Under the pieces are notes generated by a model. It saw only the letters and a program-made list of their open reading frames with translations, was not told where the DNA came from and did no database searches. Positions 55,141 to 64,000 of a stretch of DNA of 64,000 nt are shown here, piece after piece. The stretch comes from Serpentinicella alkaliphila (GTDB taxonomy: Bacteria; Bacillota; Clostridia; Peptostreptococcales; Natronincolaceae). The position numbers and the translations under genes were made by a program. The stretch lies in assembly GCF_018141405.1 (NCBI RefSeq), contig NZ_CP058648.1, positions 1,999,001-2,063,000 on the forward strand. The letters are read 5' to 3'. Within the stretch, counting starts at the first letter, position 1, and every line of letters begins with the position of its first letter.

Positions 55141-55275
55141 AAATTTAGCCTCCTATAATTTAAATTTCAAAATATATATATGCGGACAAGCAAAGAGATA
55201 GAACTGTAAAGTAATATATTAAGCTTAATGTAATGGTGAAGAATAAATGATTATTTTAGATAGGAGGGCTATAAG

Positions 55276-56107
55276 ATTAATAATATAGGTAAAGAAATCT
55301 ACGTGAAAGCTGATAAAAGGAATATTGTAGTCAGACGGTTGAAAGTATTAATTTTGGTAATTTGTACTCTTTTATTTACTATTCTTCTCCTTACACCTTC
55401 AATTATTATGAAGGATATGATAAATGGACATGTGACTTTTAACAAAATATATGTAGCAGAAGATTTTAATCTAACTTCTGATAAACTTGATTTATCAACA
55501 ACGGATGGATTAAATATAAGGGCTTATGAAATATACGAACATAATCCTCGGGCTGTTGTAATATTTTTATCCGGAATACATAATCCATCAGTAACCGCTT
55601 TTTACGGTCATGCAAGACTTCTTAAGGATTATAATTTTGCATCTATTTTGCTAGAGATGAGAGCACATGGTGAAAGTGACGGAGATATTATTTCTCTTGG
55701 ATATAAAGAATATATGGATGTTGAGGCTGTGGTAAATTATATTATTGCAGAAGAAAAACACAAGGATGTACCTATAGTTGTCTATGGTCTATCTATGGGT
55801 GGAGCTACTGCTATAAATGTCATAGGTAAAATTGATAAAATTAGTGGCTAATAAGCTTATCTGCATATTCATCTATCAAATAAAGCATTTAGGCCAAAGG
55901 CCAGCACTCATTATACACTCAAGTGAAGATTCTCAAATTCCAAAAGAAAATTTTAGACGAATTATAGAAATTGCACCGGACCATGTTGAAACTTGGATTA
56001 GGGATGGTGGCTTACTTATAATACTAAATGGTGATAATTTTATTAGTCCTCAAGCTGATAAAGAATACGTAGATAGAATAATAGGATTTTTAACAAGACA
56101 TTTCTAA
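55276..56107 (+). pseudogene. Alpha/beta hydrolase, disrupted by internal deletion
   Basis: The first part (open to 55851) has a signal-anchor helix, VVIFLSGIHNPSVTAFYGH, RAHGESDGD and the nucleophile elbow GLSMGG. The rest (about 55850-56107, other frame) resumes at YQIKHLGQRPALIIHSSEDSQ and ends IIGFLTRHF. About 50-60 codons between the two parts appear missing, along with the frame. AGGAGG (55263-55268) is followed by ATT (55276) where a start is expected; the next in-frame start is GTG 55303. So the start codon may also be mutated or non-standard. Confidence 0.75.
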
Positions 56108-56179
56108 AAATAAATAATTTTAAATATTAAAGTGAGTATGTACTAAGTGAATATATTTAGTGAATAAGGTAATATAGAC

Positions 56180-56809
56180 ATGCATAGACTTAATAAAACT
56201 ATTAGGTGGGAGGTAATTGAGATTAAAAAAATAGTAATTGTTTTAGCACTGCTACTATTCCTATCTACAGTAAGGGTATTTGCTGGAGACATTCCGGAAT
56301 CAATAATGATGGGTGAGCAACAGGCTTTATTTATTGGTGAAATAGTTGATGATAGTGATGAGACATATAATATAGAGATTATAGATTTGTTAATGGGGCA
56401 TGTTTCTGAGAATCAAATATCCGTTAAAAAATTCAGTTATTATGGAAATACACTAGAGCCAAAGATTGGTGATTATGTTGTTGCAGTATTAATTGAAGAC
56501 AATACAATTCATAATTCTTGGATATTTAAATGCACTTCAACGGATTACCGGACCTTAAAGTTAGTAAGCCGAAACTATAATATGGTAAAAAGATATGAAC
56601 AATATATAAATCAGGGTAAATATCAAGAAGCACAAAGAAACTTAGAAAAGAATGAAACAACAACTAGTATAACTAATATTCAACAGGAAGTTGTAGAGGA
56701 TATTAACAATAGTCTAAGCACTAGAAGAAATATTGCAATTTTAGGATTTTCAGTACTTCTGTTAGCTGTATTAACATATATGTTTATACTTAGAAAAACT
56801 AAGAAATAA
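56180..56809 (+). CDS. Hypothetical exported protein with C-terminal membrane anchor
   Basis: About 209 residues, family not recognised. A signal-peptide-like helix (KKIVIVLALLLFLSTVRVFAG) is followed by a beta-rich extracytoplasmic part, a charged linker and a C-terminal helix (NIAILGFSVLLLAVLTYMFI) with a basic end. ATG 56180 has only AAGG upstream. A strong GGGAGG at about 56207 precedes ATT 56221, an alternative non-standard start that would place the signal peptide at the very N-terminus. A T-poor hairpin (AAGCGGC/GCCGCTT, 56822-56849) follows. Confidence 0.6.
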   Translation: MHRLNKTIRWEVIEIKKIVIVLALLLFLSTVRVFAGDIPESIMMGEQQALFIGEIVDDSDETYNIEIIDLLMGHVSENQISVKKFSYYGNTLEPKIGDYVVAVLIEDNTIHNSWIFKCTSTDYRTLKLVSRNYNMVKRYEQYINQGKYQEAQRNLEKNETTTSITNIQQEVVEDINNSLSTRRNIAILGFSVLLLAVLTYMFILRKTKK

Positions 56810-56896
56810 AGAATTAATTAAAAGCGGCTATAAGTTTTTCAGGCCGCTTATATATTATATAAATTTCAACCTTTAACAAAAAGGGGAGTAATAAAA

Positions 56897-57955
56897 ATGT
56901 ACTTAAAATCCTTGGAATTAATAAAGAGAATTTTTATTACTATAATAGGTGTTATTCTTTTGACTGTAATATTTTTATTAGTTTTCTTTAGAAATGAATT
57001 ATACACTTTGAAATCCTTAGAGATTATTAACGGTCATCCACTTTATGGTATGACCTATAGGGGCGATTATCATTTTAATGAGTTTCTAGAAGTCGGAGCT
57101 AAAAATGATATGGAATTAGAGAAATTCCTTAGGAATAGATTAGTCAGGGGGAGAAAGTTAAATCTAAATATTCCTTCTGTCAGTTGTACTGCGTTTACTG
57201 CTATTAATGAATATGGTGAGCAGATTTACGGAAGGAATTTTGATTATAGATATGCTCCAACTCTACTTCTTAAAACCAATCCTTCTAATGGCTATGCATC
57301 TATATCTATGGTGAACTTAGCTTTTGCAGGGTATACAAAAGATAATCTCCCGAAAAGATATAGTCTAGGCACTATTCCGGTTCTATCGGCGCCATATTTG
57401 CCTTTTGACGGTATGAATGAGTGTGGGGTAGCTATTTCTGTGTTAGCGGTACCAGATGCACAGCCCCCTAAAGATACTGATAAAATCTATTTAAATACAA
57501 CAACTGCTATAAGATTAGTTTTGGATAAGGCTTCAAATGTTAATGAGGCAATGGGGCTACTAGAGAAGTACAACTATTATTTTACAAGTGATATAGATGT
57601 ACATTATCTACTTTCGGATGCAAGTGGAAAAACAGTAATAGCTTCTTTTGAAGACAATAAGGTAAAATTCTACGAAACTTATTCTAATTATCAAATTGCA
57701 TCTAATTTTTCATTTAGAGATTTAAATATACACGATTACAATAATGATTGTAATAGATATTCTACTGCATTTAATAAACTATCTAAAAATAACGGAGTTT
57801 TAACAGAATATGAGGCAATAAAATTACTTGAGGATATTATAATAGATGGAAAAACACAATGGTCCGTATTGTATAATCAAATTACTGGTAAAGTTATAGT
57901 CTATATGAATATGAACTTTGATAATCCATATATTTTTAGTTTAGATATGCTTTAG
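56897..57955 (+). CDS. Linear amide C-N hydrolase, choloylglycine hydrolase-like (Ntn fold)
   Basis: A 352-residue protein with an N-terminal membrane helix (about 12-32), then an Ntn-hydrolase domain. SCTAFTAINEYGEQIYGRNFDYR holds the likely catalytic Cys near residue 97 and the conserved Arg. Later blocks are PFDGMNECGVAISVLAV and TTTAIRLVLDKASNVNEAM. The family cleaves linear amides such as conjugated bile salts, penicillin V or acyl-homoserine lactones. The membrane anchor and an internal Cys make a true bile-salt hydrolase role doubtful. ATG after AAAAGGGGAG. Confidence 0.82.
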   Translation: MYLKSLELIKRIFITIIGVILLTVIFLLVFFRNELYTLKSLEIINGHPLYGMTYRGDYHFNEFLEVGAKNDMELEKFLRNRLVRGRKLNLNIPSVSCTAFTAINEYGEQIYGRNFDYRYAPTLLLKTNPSNGYASISMVNLAFAGYTKDNLPKRYSLGTIPVLSAPYLPFDGMNECGVAISVLAVPDAQPPKDTDKIYLNTTTAIRLVLDKASNVNEAMGLLEKYNYYFTSDIDVHYLLSDASGKTVIASFEDNKVKFYETYSNYQIASNFSFRDLNIHDYNNDCNRYSTAFNKLSKNNGVLTEYEAIKLLEDIIIDGKTQWSVLYNQITGKVIVYMNMNFDNPYIFSLDML

Positions 57956-58041
57956 CGGAACAAAATTGAGAAAAAGCGAGTCAAATGTATACGGAGTGTT
58001 TTATCAAAAACCACTCTAATAAAACTTAGGGGGAAAAGACA

Positions 58042-58422
58042 TTGATAAATAGTAAAAGGAAACATTTATTACTAGGTTTTGCATGTGCTTTAGTATCATT
58101 TATGTTATTATTTATAGGGATAAAGTATGCAGCAAAGAATCAAATTAATTCAAGTAATATATTAGCCTATGCTATATTTTCTGTAATGGTAGGATCTGCT
58201 GCTGGATTGTTTAGCTTTTTTAAGTTAAAAATTTCCTTATATACTTTCTTAGCATGTATGTTTATTGGTTTTTTTGAGATGATTAGGGCCTTCGTGTCAG
58301 GAATGACTGGTTGGGGAGATTTGATTGGAGTTATGTCTCTAATTATGTGGTCAATAATAGGTATAGTAGCTGGTATATTTTTTGAGCTTTCATTTCATCT
58401 GTATAAAAAATATAAAAAATAG
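58042..58422 (+). CDS. Hypothetical four-helix membrane protein
   Basis: A 126-residue protein, family not recognised, with four hydrophobic helices (about 8-28, 38-58, 64-82, 94-114) and a lysine-rich C-terminus. It starts at TTG 58042 after TAGGGGGAAA. It lies between two hydrolases with short gaps, possibly one operon; no function is proposed. Confidence 0.6.
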   Translation: MINSKRKHLLLGFACALVSFMLLFIGIKYAAKNQINSSNILAYAIFSVMVGSAAGLFSFFKLKISLYTFLACMFIGFFEMIRAFVSGMTGWGDLIGVMSLIMWSIIGIVAGIFFELSFHLYKKYKK

Positions 58423-58456
58423 TTGTACTTAACTGGGGTAAGGGAGAGATAAACAA

Positions 58457-59350
58457 ATGAAGATAATCGAAAGAAGAATTGAACTTAAGAATCTTATGAA
58501 TATAAATGTTAGGTATACAGAAACTGATAAACCTACAATTCTGTTTATTCATTTTAGTGAAGGCACAAATGAAATCTTCAATGGAATTATTAAAAGATTT
58601 TTTAATAGCTTTAGAATAATTGCACCGGATTTACGAGGTCATGGAAAATCCGATAAACCTAGAAATGGATATCATATAGATAATATGGCAAAAGACATAT
58701 ATTATCTTTTAGAAGAACTTCAAATTGATAAATGCCATATCGTAGGGAGCTCTCTAGGGGCTGAGGTTGCGGTCAATTTTGCAAGTTCTTATCCAGAAAA
58801 AGTGATTTCACTTATTTGTGAAGGTGCTATGTATAACGAGTTTGGTGAATTTGGCTTATTCAAAGGCAGTGAAGAGGAGATAAGAGAAGAAAAGGAAAAA
58901 AGAAATGCAAAATTTGCTAAAAAGACACAATTAATTTTTAATAGTAGAGCTGAGGTAATTGATAGGCAAATAAATAAATTTAAAGAAGATGGCATTTGGA
59001 ATGAACACTTTCAAGGCTTTGTAGATAGTAATGTTTCTATAAATGATGAAGGTAAATATATATATGCAACACCTTTATATGTATCTGTAGATTATAATTC
59101 TCATTACTGGAATTTTGAATTTGAGCAATATTATAAAAAGATTAATTGTCCAATTCTTTTTATACTAAGTGAAGATGAATGGAATAATGAAAGAATAAAA
59201 GAATGTTTAGAAGGACTTTGTTCATTCATTAAAGATTTTGATATAGTTTATATTCAAGGTTCAAAGCATGCCTTTTTATGGATGCAGTATGCAGAGATAC
59301 TAGGTCAGGTAGTTGAAAAGTTTATATTAAAAAATCAAAATAGATTATAA
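58457..59350 (+). CDS. Alpha/beta fold hydrolase
   Basis: A 297-residue soluble alpha/beta hydrolase. Typical parts: ILFIHFSEG (oxyanion region, with HF instead of HG), IIAPDLRGHGKSDKP, the nucleophile elbow HIVGSSLGAE with Ser near residue 98, a lid of charged helices (EEIREEKEKRNAKFA), and an ending with ILFILSEDEW and the catalytic His in GSKHAFL. Substrate unknown. ATG start after AAGGGAGAG. Confidence 0.85.
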   Translation: MKIIERRIELKNLMNINVRYTETDKPTILFIHFSEGTNEIFNGIIKRFFNSFRIIAPDLRGHGKSDKPRNGYHIDNMAKDIYYLLEELQIDKCHIVGSSLGAEVAVNFASSYPEKVISLICEGAMYNEFGEFGLFKGSEEEIREEKEKRNAKFAKKTQLIFNSRAEVIDRQINKFKEDGIWNEHFQGFVDSNVSINDEGKYIYATPLYVSVDYNSHYWNFEFEQYYKKINCPILFILSEDEWNNERIKECLEGLCSFIKDFDIVYIQGSKHAFLWMQYAEILGQVVEKFILKNQNRL

Positions 59351-59387
59351 AAAGATTTATAGATGAAAGAGATATGGGGGAATTTTC

Positions 59388-60962
59388 TTGAAATCTAATA
59401 AAAGTACAGCCATAACTATATTGTTATATCAAATGATTCTTATTCCTGTTATTTTAACAATAGGATTATTCTTACTAATGCCACTATATAACTCAATATT
59501 CTCTTTACAGCTTGGAAGGTATAGTGTTAACTTTATAGTTTTAATTATAGGTATTTTTGGCTCTTTAATTGTTGGTTCAGCTGTAGGGCTAATGTTTTCG
59601 AAGCTAAATACTCGAAACAATAATAATTCCAAACATATTTACTGTATTATACCAATTGTTTACACACTAATCTTTTTATTTTTAGCATTAGCTCTATCTA
59701 ATGGAAATTATAATTCTAAGTGGTGGGGCATATTTGTAATTAAAAATCCTGTATTTCTAATATTTCACATTGTTTTAGCATTCTCTGGATTCCATTTTTT
59801 ATTACCCGTAACAGAGATAGTTGCCTATTCTGGATTTGTAGTTGGAATTATTTTATATGATTTACTTTTCAGTAAGAGTATTTTACAAAGGGTAACTAAG
59901 AGAACTTTTGTATTTGCTATAGCTGTGGTAATTATGTTTACCAGCATAATATCCTATGAGGTAATTAATAGTGGTATAATCGAGCTAGTACATGGCAAGT
60001 CAACTGTAGGAAATGACTTGACAGAATATGATTTAATGCGTATAGCCCCATTTAAAGATGAAAATACTTTAGCGAAATTAGATAAACCGGCGTCCTTACA
60101 ATTTAGAGACTTTGATGCTATGCCAAGGTTAGACGGAGCTACGGCAGCCTATCCCGTGTATGCGTCTTTCGTAGAGTCGGTTTACATAGGTTTAGGCGAA
60201 TACTTTGAAGCAAATAAGAATGATTTTGAAAAGGATGTCTATGCGGCTTTTGTATCAAGTGAACATTATCCTTTTAGTATTATAAGGTGCAGTAAAACTG
60301 GAACTGCATATGAACGATTAATTAAGGGTGAAGCTGATATAATATTTGTAGCGGAACCTTCTAAAGCTCATTTAGAAGAAGTTAAAAAAATGGGAGATGA
60401 ATTTGTTCTAACCAAAATAGGAAGTGAAGCTTTTGTTTTTTTTACTAATTCAAAGAATCCTGTACAGGATTTGTCTTTAGAAGAAATACAGGCTATATAC
60501 TCTGGAAACATAAGAAATTGGAGGGAAGTTGGGGGTAGGAAAGGTAGAATTATTCCATATCAGCGTCCTGAAAATTCAGGAAGTCAGACTGTTATGCAAA
60601 ATAGAGTAATGAGCGGTATTGAAATGTTAGCTCCTACTAAGGAAACCTATGCAGGGGGTATGGGAGATATTATTAATAGGGTTGCAGGTTATAAAAACTC
60701 TAAAAATGCAATTGGGTATTCTTTTATGTATTACTCCTCAGAGATGATACAAAATGATCAAATCAAATATTTATCAATTAATGGAGTAAAACCTACAAAG
60801 GAAACTATAATTAATAATACATATCCATTTACTGTATCCGTTTATGCTGTGTCATTAAAATCAAATAGGGATGAAAACCTATTGAAGTTTATAGATTGGA
60901 TATTATCAGAAGAAGGTCAAAGTTTAGTTAGCAAAACTGGTTATATAAGTAATATAAACTAA
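59388..60962 (+). CDS. Membrane-anchored PstS-like substrate-binding protein
   Basis: A 524-residue protein. The first 200 residues form five or six membrane helices; the rest is a phosphate-type periplasmic-binding domain (TAAYPVYASFVESVY ... RCSKTGTAYERLIKGEADIIFVAEPS ... ENSGSQTVMQNRVM). A multi-helix N-terminus on a PstS domain is unusual and replaces the normal lipoprotein signal. No pst permease or ATPase genes are adjacent, so it may sense rather than transport. TTG 59388 follows GGGGGAA. Confidence 0.78.
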   Translation: MKSNKSTAITILLYQMILIPVILTIGLFLLMPLYNSIFSLQLGRYSVNFIVLIIGIFGSLIVGSAVGLMFSKLNTRNNNNSKHIYCIIPIVYTLIFLFLALALSNGNYNSKWWGIFVIKNPVFLIFHIVLAFSGFHFLLPVTEIVAYSGFVVGIILYDLLFSKSILQRVTKRTFVFAIAVVIMFTSIISYEVINSGIIELVHGKSTVGNDLTEYDLMRIAPFKDENTLAKLDKPASLQFRDFDAMPRLDGATAAYPVYASFVESVYIGLGEYFEANKNDFEKDVYAAFVSSEHYPFSIIRCSKTGTAYERLIKGEADIIFVAEPSKAHLEEVKKMGDEFVLTKIGSEAFVFFTNSKNPVQDLSLEEIQAIYSGNIRNWREVGGRKGRIIPYQRPENSGSQTVMQNRVMSGIEMLAPTKETYAGGMGDIINRVAGYKNSKNAIGYSFMYYSSEMIQNDQIKYLSINGVKPTKETIINNTYPFTVSVYAVSLKSNRDENLLKFIDWILSEEGQSLVSKTGYISNIN

Positions 60963-60972
60963 GGAGGACAAC

Positions 60973-62019
60973 ATGATTAAATATAGTTTTAAAAACGATT
61001 ATAGTGAGGGTGCACACCCAAATATTCTTCATGCTTTAATATCCACAAATTTAGAACAGCAGGATGGCTATGGTGGTGATGTATATTGTCACAAAGCAAG
61101 CTCAATTATTAAGGAAAGATTGAATAGTCCTAATTCAGATATTCATTTTGTTTCAGGTGGGACTCAAGCTAATTTAATTGTTATTTCGTCAATTCTTAGG
61201 CCATATGAATCTGTAATAGCCGCAAGTACTGGACATATAAATACTCACGAAACAGGGGCTATCGAGGCTACTGGTCATAAAATAAATACTGTTGAAAAGG
61301 AAGATGGAAAGCTTACAGCTAAGGACATAGAGCAGATTTTAATTGGACATACGGATGAACATATGGTAAAACCAAGAATGGTATACATATCTAATTCTAC
61401 AGAAATCGGCACAGTTTATACGAAGAATGAATTAGAGGAGATATATAACTATTGTAGACAAAATGATTTATATTTGTTTTTAGACGGGGCTAGATTAGGC
61501 TCTGCTATATGCGCTAGGGATAATGATATGACCATTGAAGGACTATGTAAGTTAGTAGATGTATTTTACATAGGTGGAACAAAAAATGGTGCTTTGATTG
61601 GAGAAGCAATTGTAATAAATAATGATAGAATTAAGGAAAATTTTAGATTTAATATGAAGCAAAAAGGGGCACTTTTGGCTAAGGGTAGATTATTAGGATT
61701 ACAGTTTTATGAGCTATTTAAAGACGGCTTATATTTTGAATTAGCAAAGCATGCAAATTCAATGGCAGCTATGCTAAGTAGTGAATTTGAAAGGCTAGGA
61801 TATACATTTTTAACAGAGTCTACTTCAAATCAAATCTTTCCGATATTACCAAATAACATAATTGACAAACTCAACGAAATGTATGCCTTCTATACGTGGA
61901 GCAGTATTGATGATAAGAACTCTTCAATTCGACTTGTAACCTCCTGGGCAACTAAAGAGGAGTCAGTAAGTAGCTTTATAGAAGATTTAAGGAGACTAAC
62001 AAATGAGTTTTCCAAGTAG
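60973..62019 (+). CDS. Threonine aldolase family protein (beta-eliminating lyase)
   Basis: A 348-residue PLP enzyme of fold type I. NDYSEGAHPNILHAL at the start, SGGTQANLIVISSIL near residue 63, FLDGARLGSAI with the PLP-binding Asp, and the Schiff-base Lys in YIGGTKNGAL (near residue 208). It should split L-threonine or L-allo-threonine to glycine and acetaldehyde. ATG after AAGGAGGA. Its end overlaps the next gene by 17 bp. Confidence 0.9.
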   Translation: MIKYSFKNDYSEGAHPNILHALISTNLEQQDGYGGDVYCHKASSIIKERLNSPNSDIHFVSGGTQANLIVISSILRPYESVIAASTGHINTHETGAIEATGHKINTVEKEDGKLTAKDIEQILIGHTDEHMVKPRMVYISNSTEIGTVYTKNELEEIYNYCRQNDLYLFLDGARLGSAICARDNDMTIEGLCKLVDVFYIGGTKNGALIGEAIVINNDRIKENFRFNMKQKGALLAKGRLLGLQFYELFKDGLYFELAKHANSMAAMLSSEFERLGYTFLTESTSNQIFPILPNNIIDKLNEMYAFYTWSSIDDKNSSIRLVTSWATKEESVSSFIEDLRRLTNEFSK

Positions 62020-62542
62020 TGAGTTTTATATTAATCGAAATACCTATTTAATTCGAGAACTTAGTATATATGATGAACAAAAAATTCAAAATTTGTGTGA
62101 GAGATGTCTAGATTATTTTGAGTTGGTTGAAGGCACTCATCCAGAAGAGTGCGAAGGAAGAAATATTTTATATGATTTGCCTCCAAATAAAAGTTTGGAG
62201 GATAAATTTGTTTTTGGAGTCTTTGATAATATGGATAGGTTAGTTGCTGTAGCCGATATAATTAAAGACTATAAGGCTATAAGTGAATGGATTATTGGTC
62301 TTATGCTCATAGATCCTAGGGAAAGAGGTTTAGGTCTAGGAAGGAAAGTTTATGATATGATTAAAGAATGGATTAGTAGAAGTGGTGGAAAAGCTATTCG
62401 TATTGGGGTAGTTGAAAATAATATAAACGGATACAACTTTTGGTTTAGTCTAGGCTTAAGAGAGATCCAGAGAGTAGAAATGAAATTTAAGCTTAAGGAG
62501 CACATAGTTATAATAATGAATACAAACTTGGAAAAGTGCTAA
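62003..62542 (+). CDS. GNAT family N-acetyltransferase
   Basis: A 179-residue acetyltransferase with the acetyl-CoA motif LMLIDPRERGLGLGRKVYDMI (motif A) and the later segment IGVVENNINGYNFWFSLGL (motif B). It starts inside the aldolase gene (ATG 62003, AAGGAGA upstream), so the two are co-translated. Substrate unknown. Confidence 0.85.
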   Translation: MSFPSSEFYINRNTYLIRELSIYDEQKIQNLCERCLDYFELVEGTHPEECEGRNILYDLPPNKSLEDKFVFGVFDNMDRLVAVADIIKDYKAISEWIIGLMLIDPRERGLGLGRKVYDMIKEWISRSGGKAIRIGVVENNINGYNFWFSLGLREIQRVEMKFKLKEHIVIIMNTNLEKC

Positions 62543-62654
62543 AAATAGTTTACTCTTAGCGGTAATAAATCTATAATGATATATGTCGTAAGATGAAAAG
62601 ATTTGTTACTTTGTGTTTTCAACTATTATCATTAGGTCAGAAAGAAGGATACGT

Positions 62655-64000
62655 ATGGAGAATAAAAATTTAATAGAGGGTAGTATTTTGAAGTCTCTGC
62701 TTCTACTAGCTCTCCCAATAATGGGTACTGCTTTCGTTCAAATGGCATACAATTTAACTGATATTATGTGGGTTGGAAGATTAGGTAGTAGGGCAGTTGC
62801 TTCAGTAGGAACAGCTGGATTTTTCACTTGGTTTGCCATGGCACCTATATTTATATCTAAGATCGGGGCGGAAGTTGGTATAGCACAATCAGTCGGAAGA
62901 GAAGATTTTGATGGTGCAAAGAAATATATAAGACATTCTTTGCAGACTACTATTGGCTTGTCTGTTATATATGCTTTGATTTTAATTATCTTTAGAAAAC
63001 CACTAATAGGTTTTTTTAATCTAAAAGAAATCGATGTTGTAAATAATGCTCAGCTTTATCTATGGATAATAGGTACAGGAATGACTTTCTTTTTTTTAAA
63101 TCCAATTTTCACAGCAATACTAAATGGATATGGTAAGAGTAAACAACCTTTCTTAATTAATACGGTAGGTTTAATTGTTAATATTATATTAGATCCTATA
63201 TTAATTTTAGGATTTGGACGTTTTTCAGGATATGGGGTTAAAGGTGCTGCTATAGCTACGGTTTTATCTCAAATTATAGTAACCTTATTATTCATTAGCT
63301 ATCTTAGAAAATATACAACTGTGTTCCATAACATTCAGCTTATACGATCAATAGAGCTAAGAAAGCTTCGATCTTTTATGAAATTAGGTATACCAGTTGC
63401 GGTACAAAGTGGATTATTTACAATAATTGCTATGGTAATAGCAAGATACATTGCTAATTGGGGTCCAGTGCCTGTAGCAGTACAGAAAATTGGTTCTCAA
63501 ATTGAGGCTATATCCTGGGCGACAGCCACAGGATTTTCAACTGCTGTCAGTACTTTTGTTGGTCAAAACTATGGAGCTAATAAATGGGAGCGTATCAATA
63601 AAGGCTACTCCAGTGCATTTAAGTTTATCGGAACTATAGGTGTTATTACTTCTCTGTTACTAATTTTTGCAGGAGAACAAATCTTTACATTATTTATTAA
63701 AGAGCCGGAAGCTATCGAAGCTGGTATTATATATTTAAGAATTCTAGGCTATTCACAATTTTTCATGTGTGTTGAAATAACTACTGCAGGTGCGTTTAAC
63801 GGGTTAGGTAAAACTATTCCACCTTCAATAGTAGGAATTACATCTAATGCCCTTAGAATACCATCCTGTATAATATTATCAAGTATAATTGGTTTAAATG
63901 GTATTTGGTGGAGTATAAGTATGAGTAGTGTCCTTAAGGGAATTATCATTACTGCATGGTTTGTTCTGACTATACGAAGAGAGTTACCAGTTAACAATGA
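62655..64000 (+). CDS. MATE family efflux transporter (3' end outside window)
   Basis: An ORF from ATG 62655 (AGAAGGAT upstream) stays open for 448 codons to the window edge. It is a MATE (DinF/NorM-like) antiporter: ALPIMGTAFVQMAYNLTDIM and WVGRLGSRAVASVGTAG at the start, NPIFTAILNGYGKSKQPF in the middle, then KLGIPVAVQSGLF and GFSTAVSTFVGQNYGAN. About twelve helices. MATE proteins expel cationic compounds using Na+ or H+. Only the last few residues are probably missing. Confidence 0.9.
   Translation, partial: MENKNLIEGSILKSLLLLALPIMGTAFVQMAYNLTDIMWVGRLGSRAVASVGTAGFFTWFAMAPIFISKIGAEVGIAQSVGREDFDGAKKYIRHSLQTTIGLSVIYALILIIFRKPLIGFFNLKEIDVVNNAQLYLWIIGTGMTFFFLNPIFTAILNGYGKSKQPFLINTVGLIVNIILDPILILGFGRFSGYGVKGAAIATVLSQIIVTLLFISYLRKYTTVFHNIQLIRSIELRKLRSFMKLGIPVAVQSGLFTIIAMVIARYIANWGPVPVAVQKIGSQIEAISWATATGFSTAVSTFVGQNYGANKWERINKGYSSAFKFIGTIGVITSLLLIFAGEQIFTLFIKEPEAIEAGIIYLRILGYSQFFMCVEITTAGAFNGLGKTIPPSIVGITSNALRIPSCIILSSIIGLNGIWWSISMSSVLKGIIITAWFVLTIRRELPVNN

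Overview
The window reads as chromosome of a low-GC, anaerobic, endospore-forming member of the Clostridia (Bacillota). The evidence is a complete six-gene Rnf complex, the sporulation genes spoIIGA-sigE, sigG, spoIIP, spoIVA and a spoIVFA/spoIVFB-like pair, AGGAGG-type ribosome binding sites, frequent TTG/GTG starts and A/T-rich codons. An Alkaliphilus/Tissierellales-like relative is a guess from gene order only. Nearly all host genes lie on the + strand.

Layout. 1-1894: end of an anti-sigma/HATPase gene, then DRTGG, PHP and second HATPase genes packed together, probably a sensory module. 2096-7043: rnfCDGEAB behind a leader with alternative hairpins, closed by a strong terminator. 7230-14590: Gx-type membrane protein, DUF4321 protein, maf, radC, mreBCD and mrdA (PBP2). 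14626-21741: a mobile-element nest between mrdA and minC. 21870-23637: minCDE. 23772-30200: zinc-ribbon membrane protein, SpoIVFA/SpoIVFB-like pair, two radical-SAM-associated proteins and RNase G. 30206-31286: L21 leader, rplU, prp, rpmA. 31474-34153: spoIIGA-sigE and sigG. 34285-37622: YlmC/YmxH protein, nrdR and a PhoP/PhoR-like pair. 37827-41618: DUF1614, spoIIP, YIEGIA, its capping subunit and two DUF3189 genes. 41711-47671: DUF512 radical SAM protein, der, plsY, gpsA, spoIVA. 47786-47862: tRNA-Pro(GGG). 48121 to the end: an accessory stretch with CapA, an OFA transporter, a frameshifted IS4-family element, acetyltransferases, hydrolases, a PstS-like protein, an aldolase, two minus-strand small ORFs and a MATE pump that runs off the window.

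The most unusual structure is at 14626-21741. A group IIC intron sits just past the mrdA terminator, and its maturase gene has been interrupted three times: by a second group II intron with an intact maturase, by a decayed three-gene IS with an 8-bp target duplication, and by a palindromic MITE-like element. Removing the three insertions in silico, with one copy of each target duplication, gives a 1407-nt (468-residue) uninterrupted maturase frame and a host intron of about 1.9 kb. The host intron was therefore intact when it was colonised.

How the genes work together: Rnf couples ferredoxin oxidation to NAD reduction and ion export. MreBCD/PBP2 and MinCDE set cell shape and division site. 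The sigE, sigG, spoIIP, spoIVF and spoIVA genes supply successive steps of sporulation. The spoIIGA upstream region has a long-spacer promoter with Spo0A-box-like sequences, and spoIVA has a sigma-E-like promoter.
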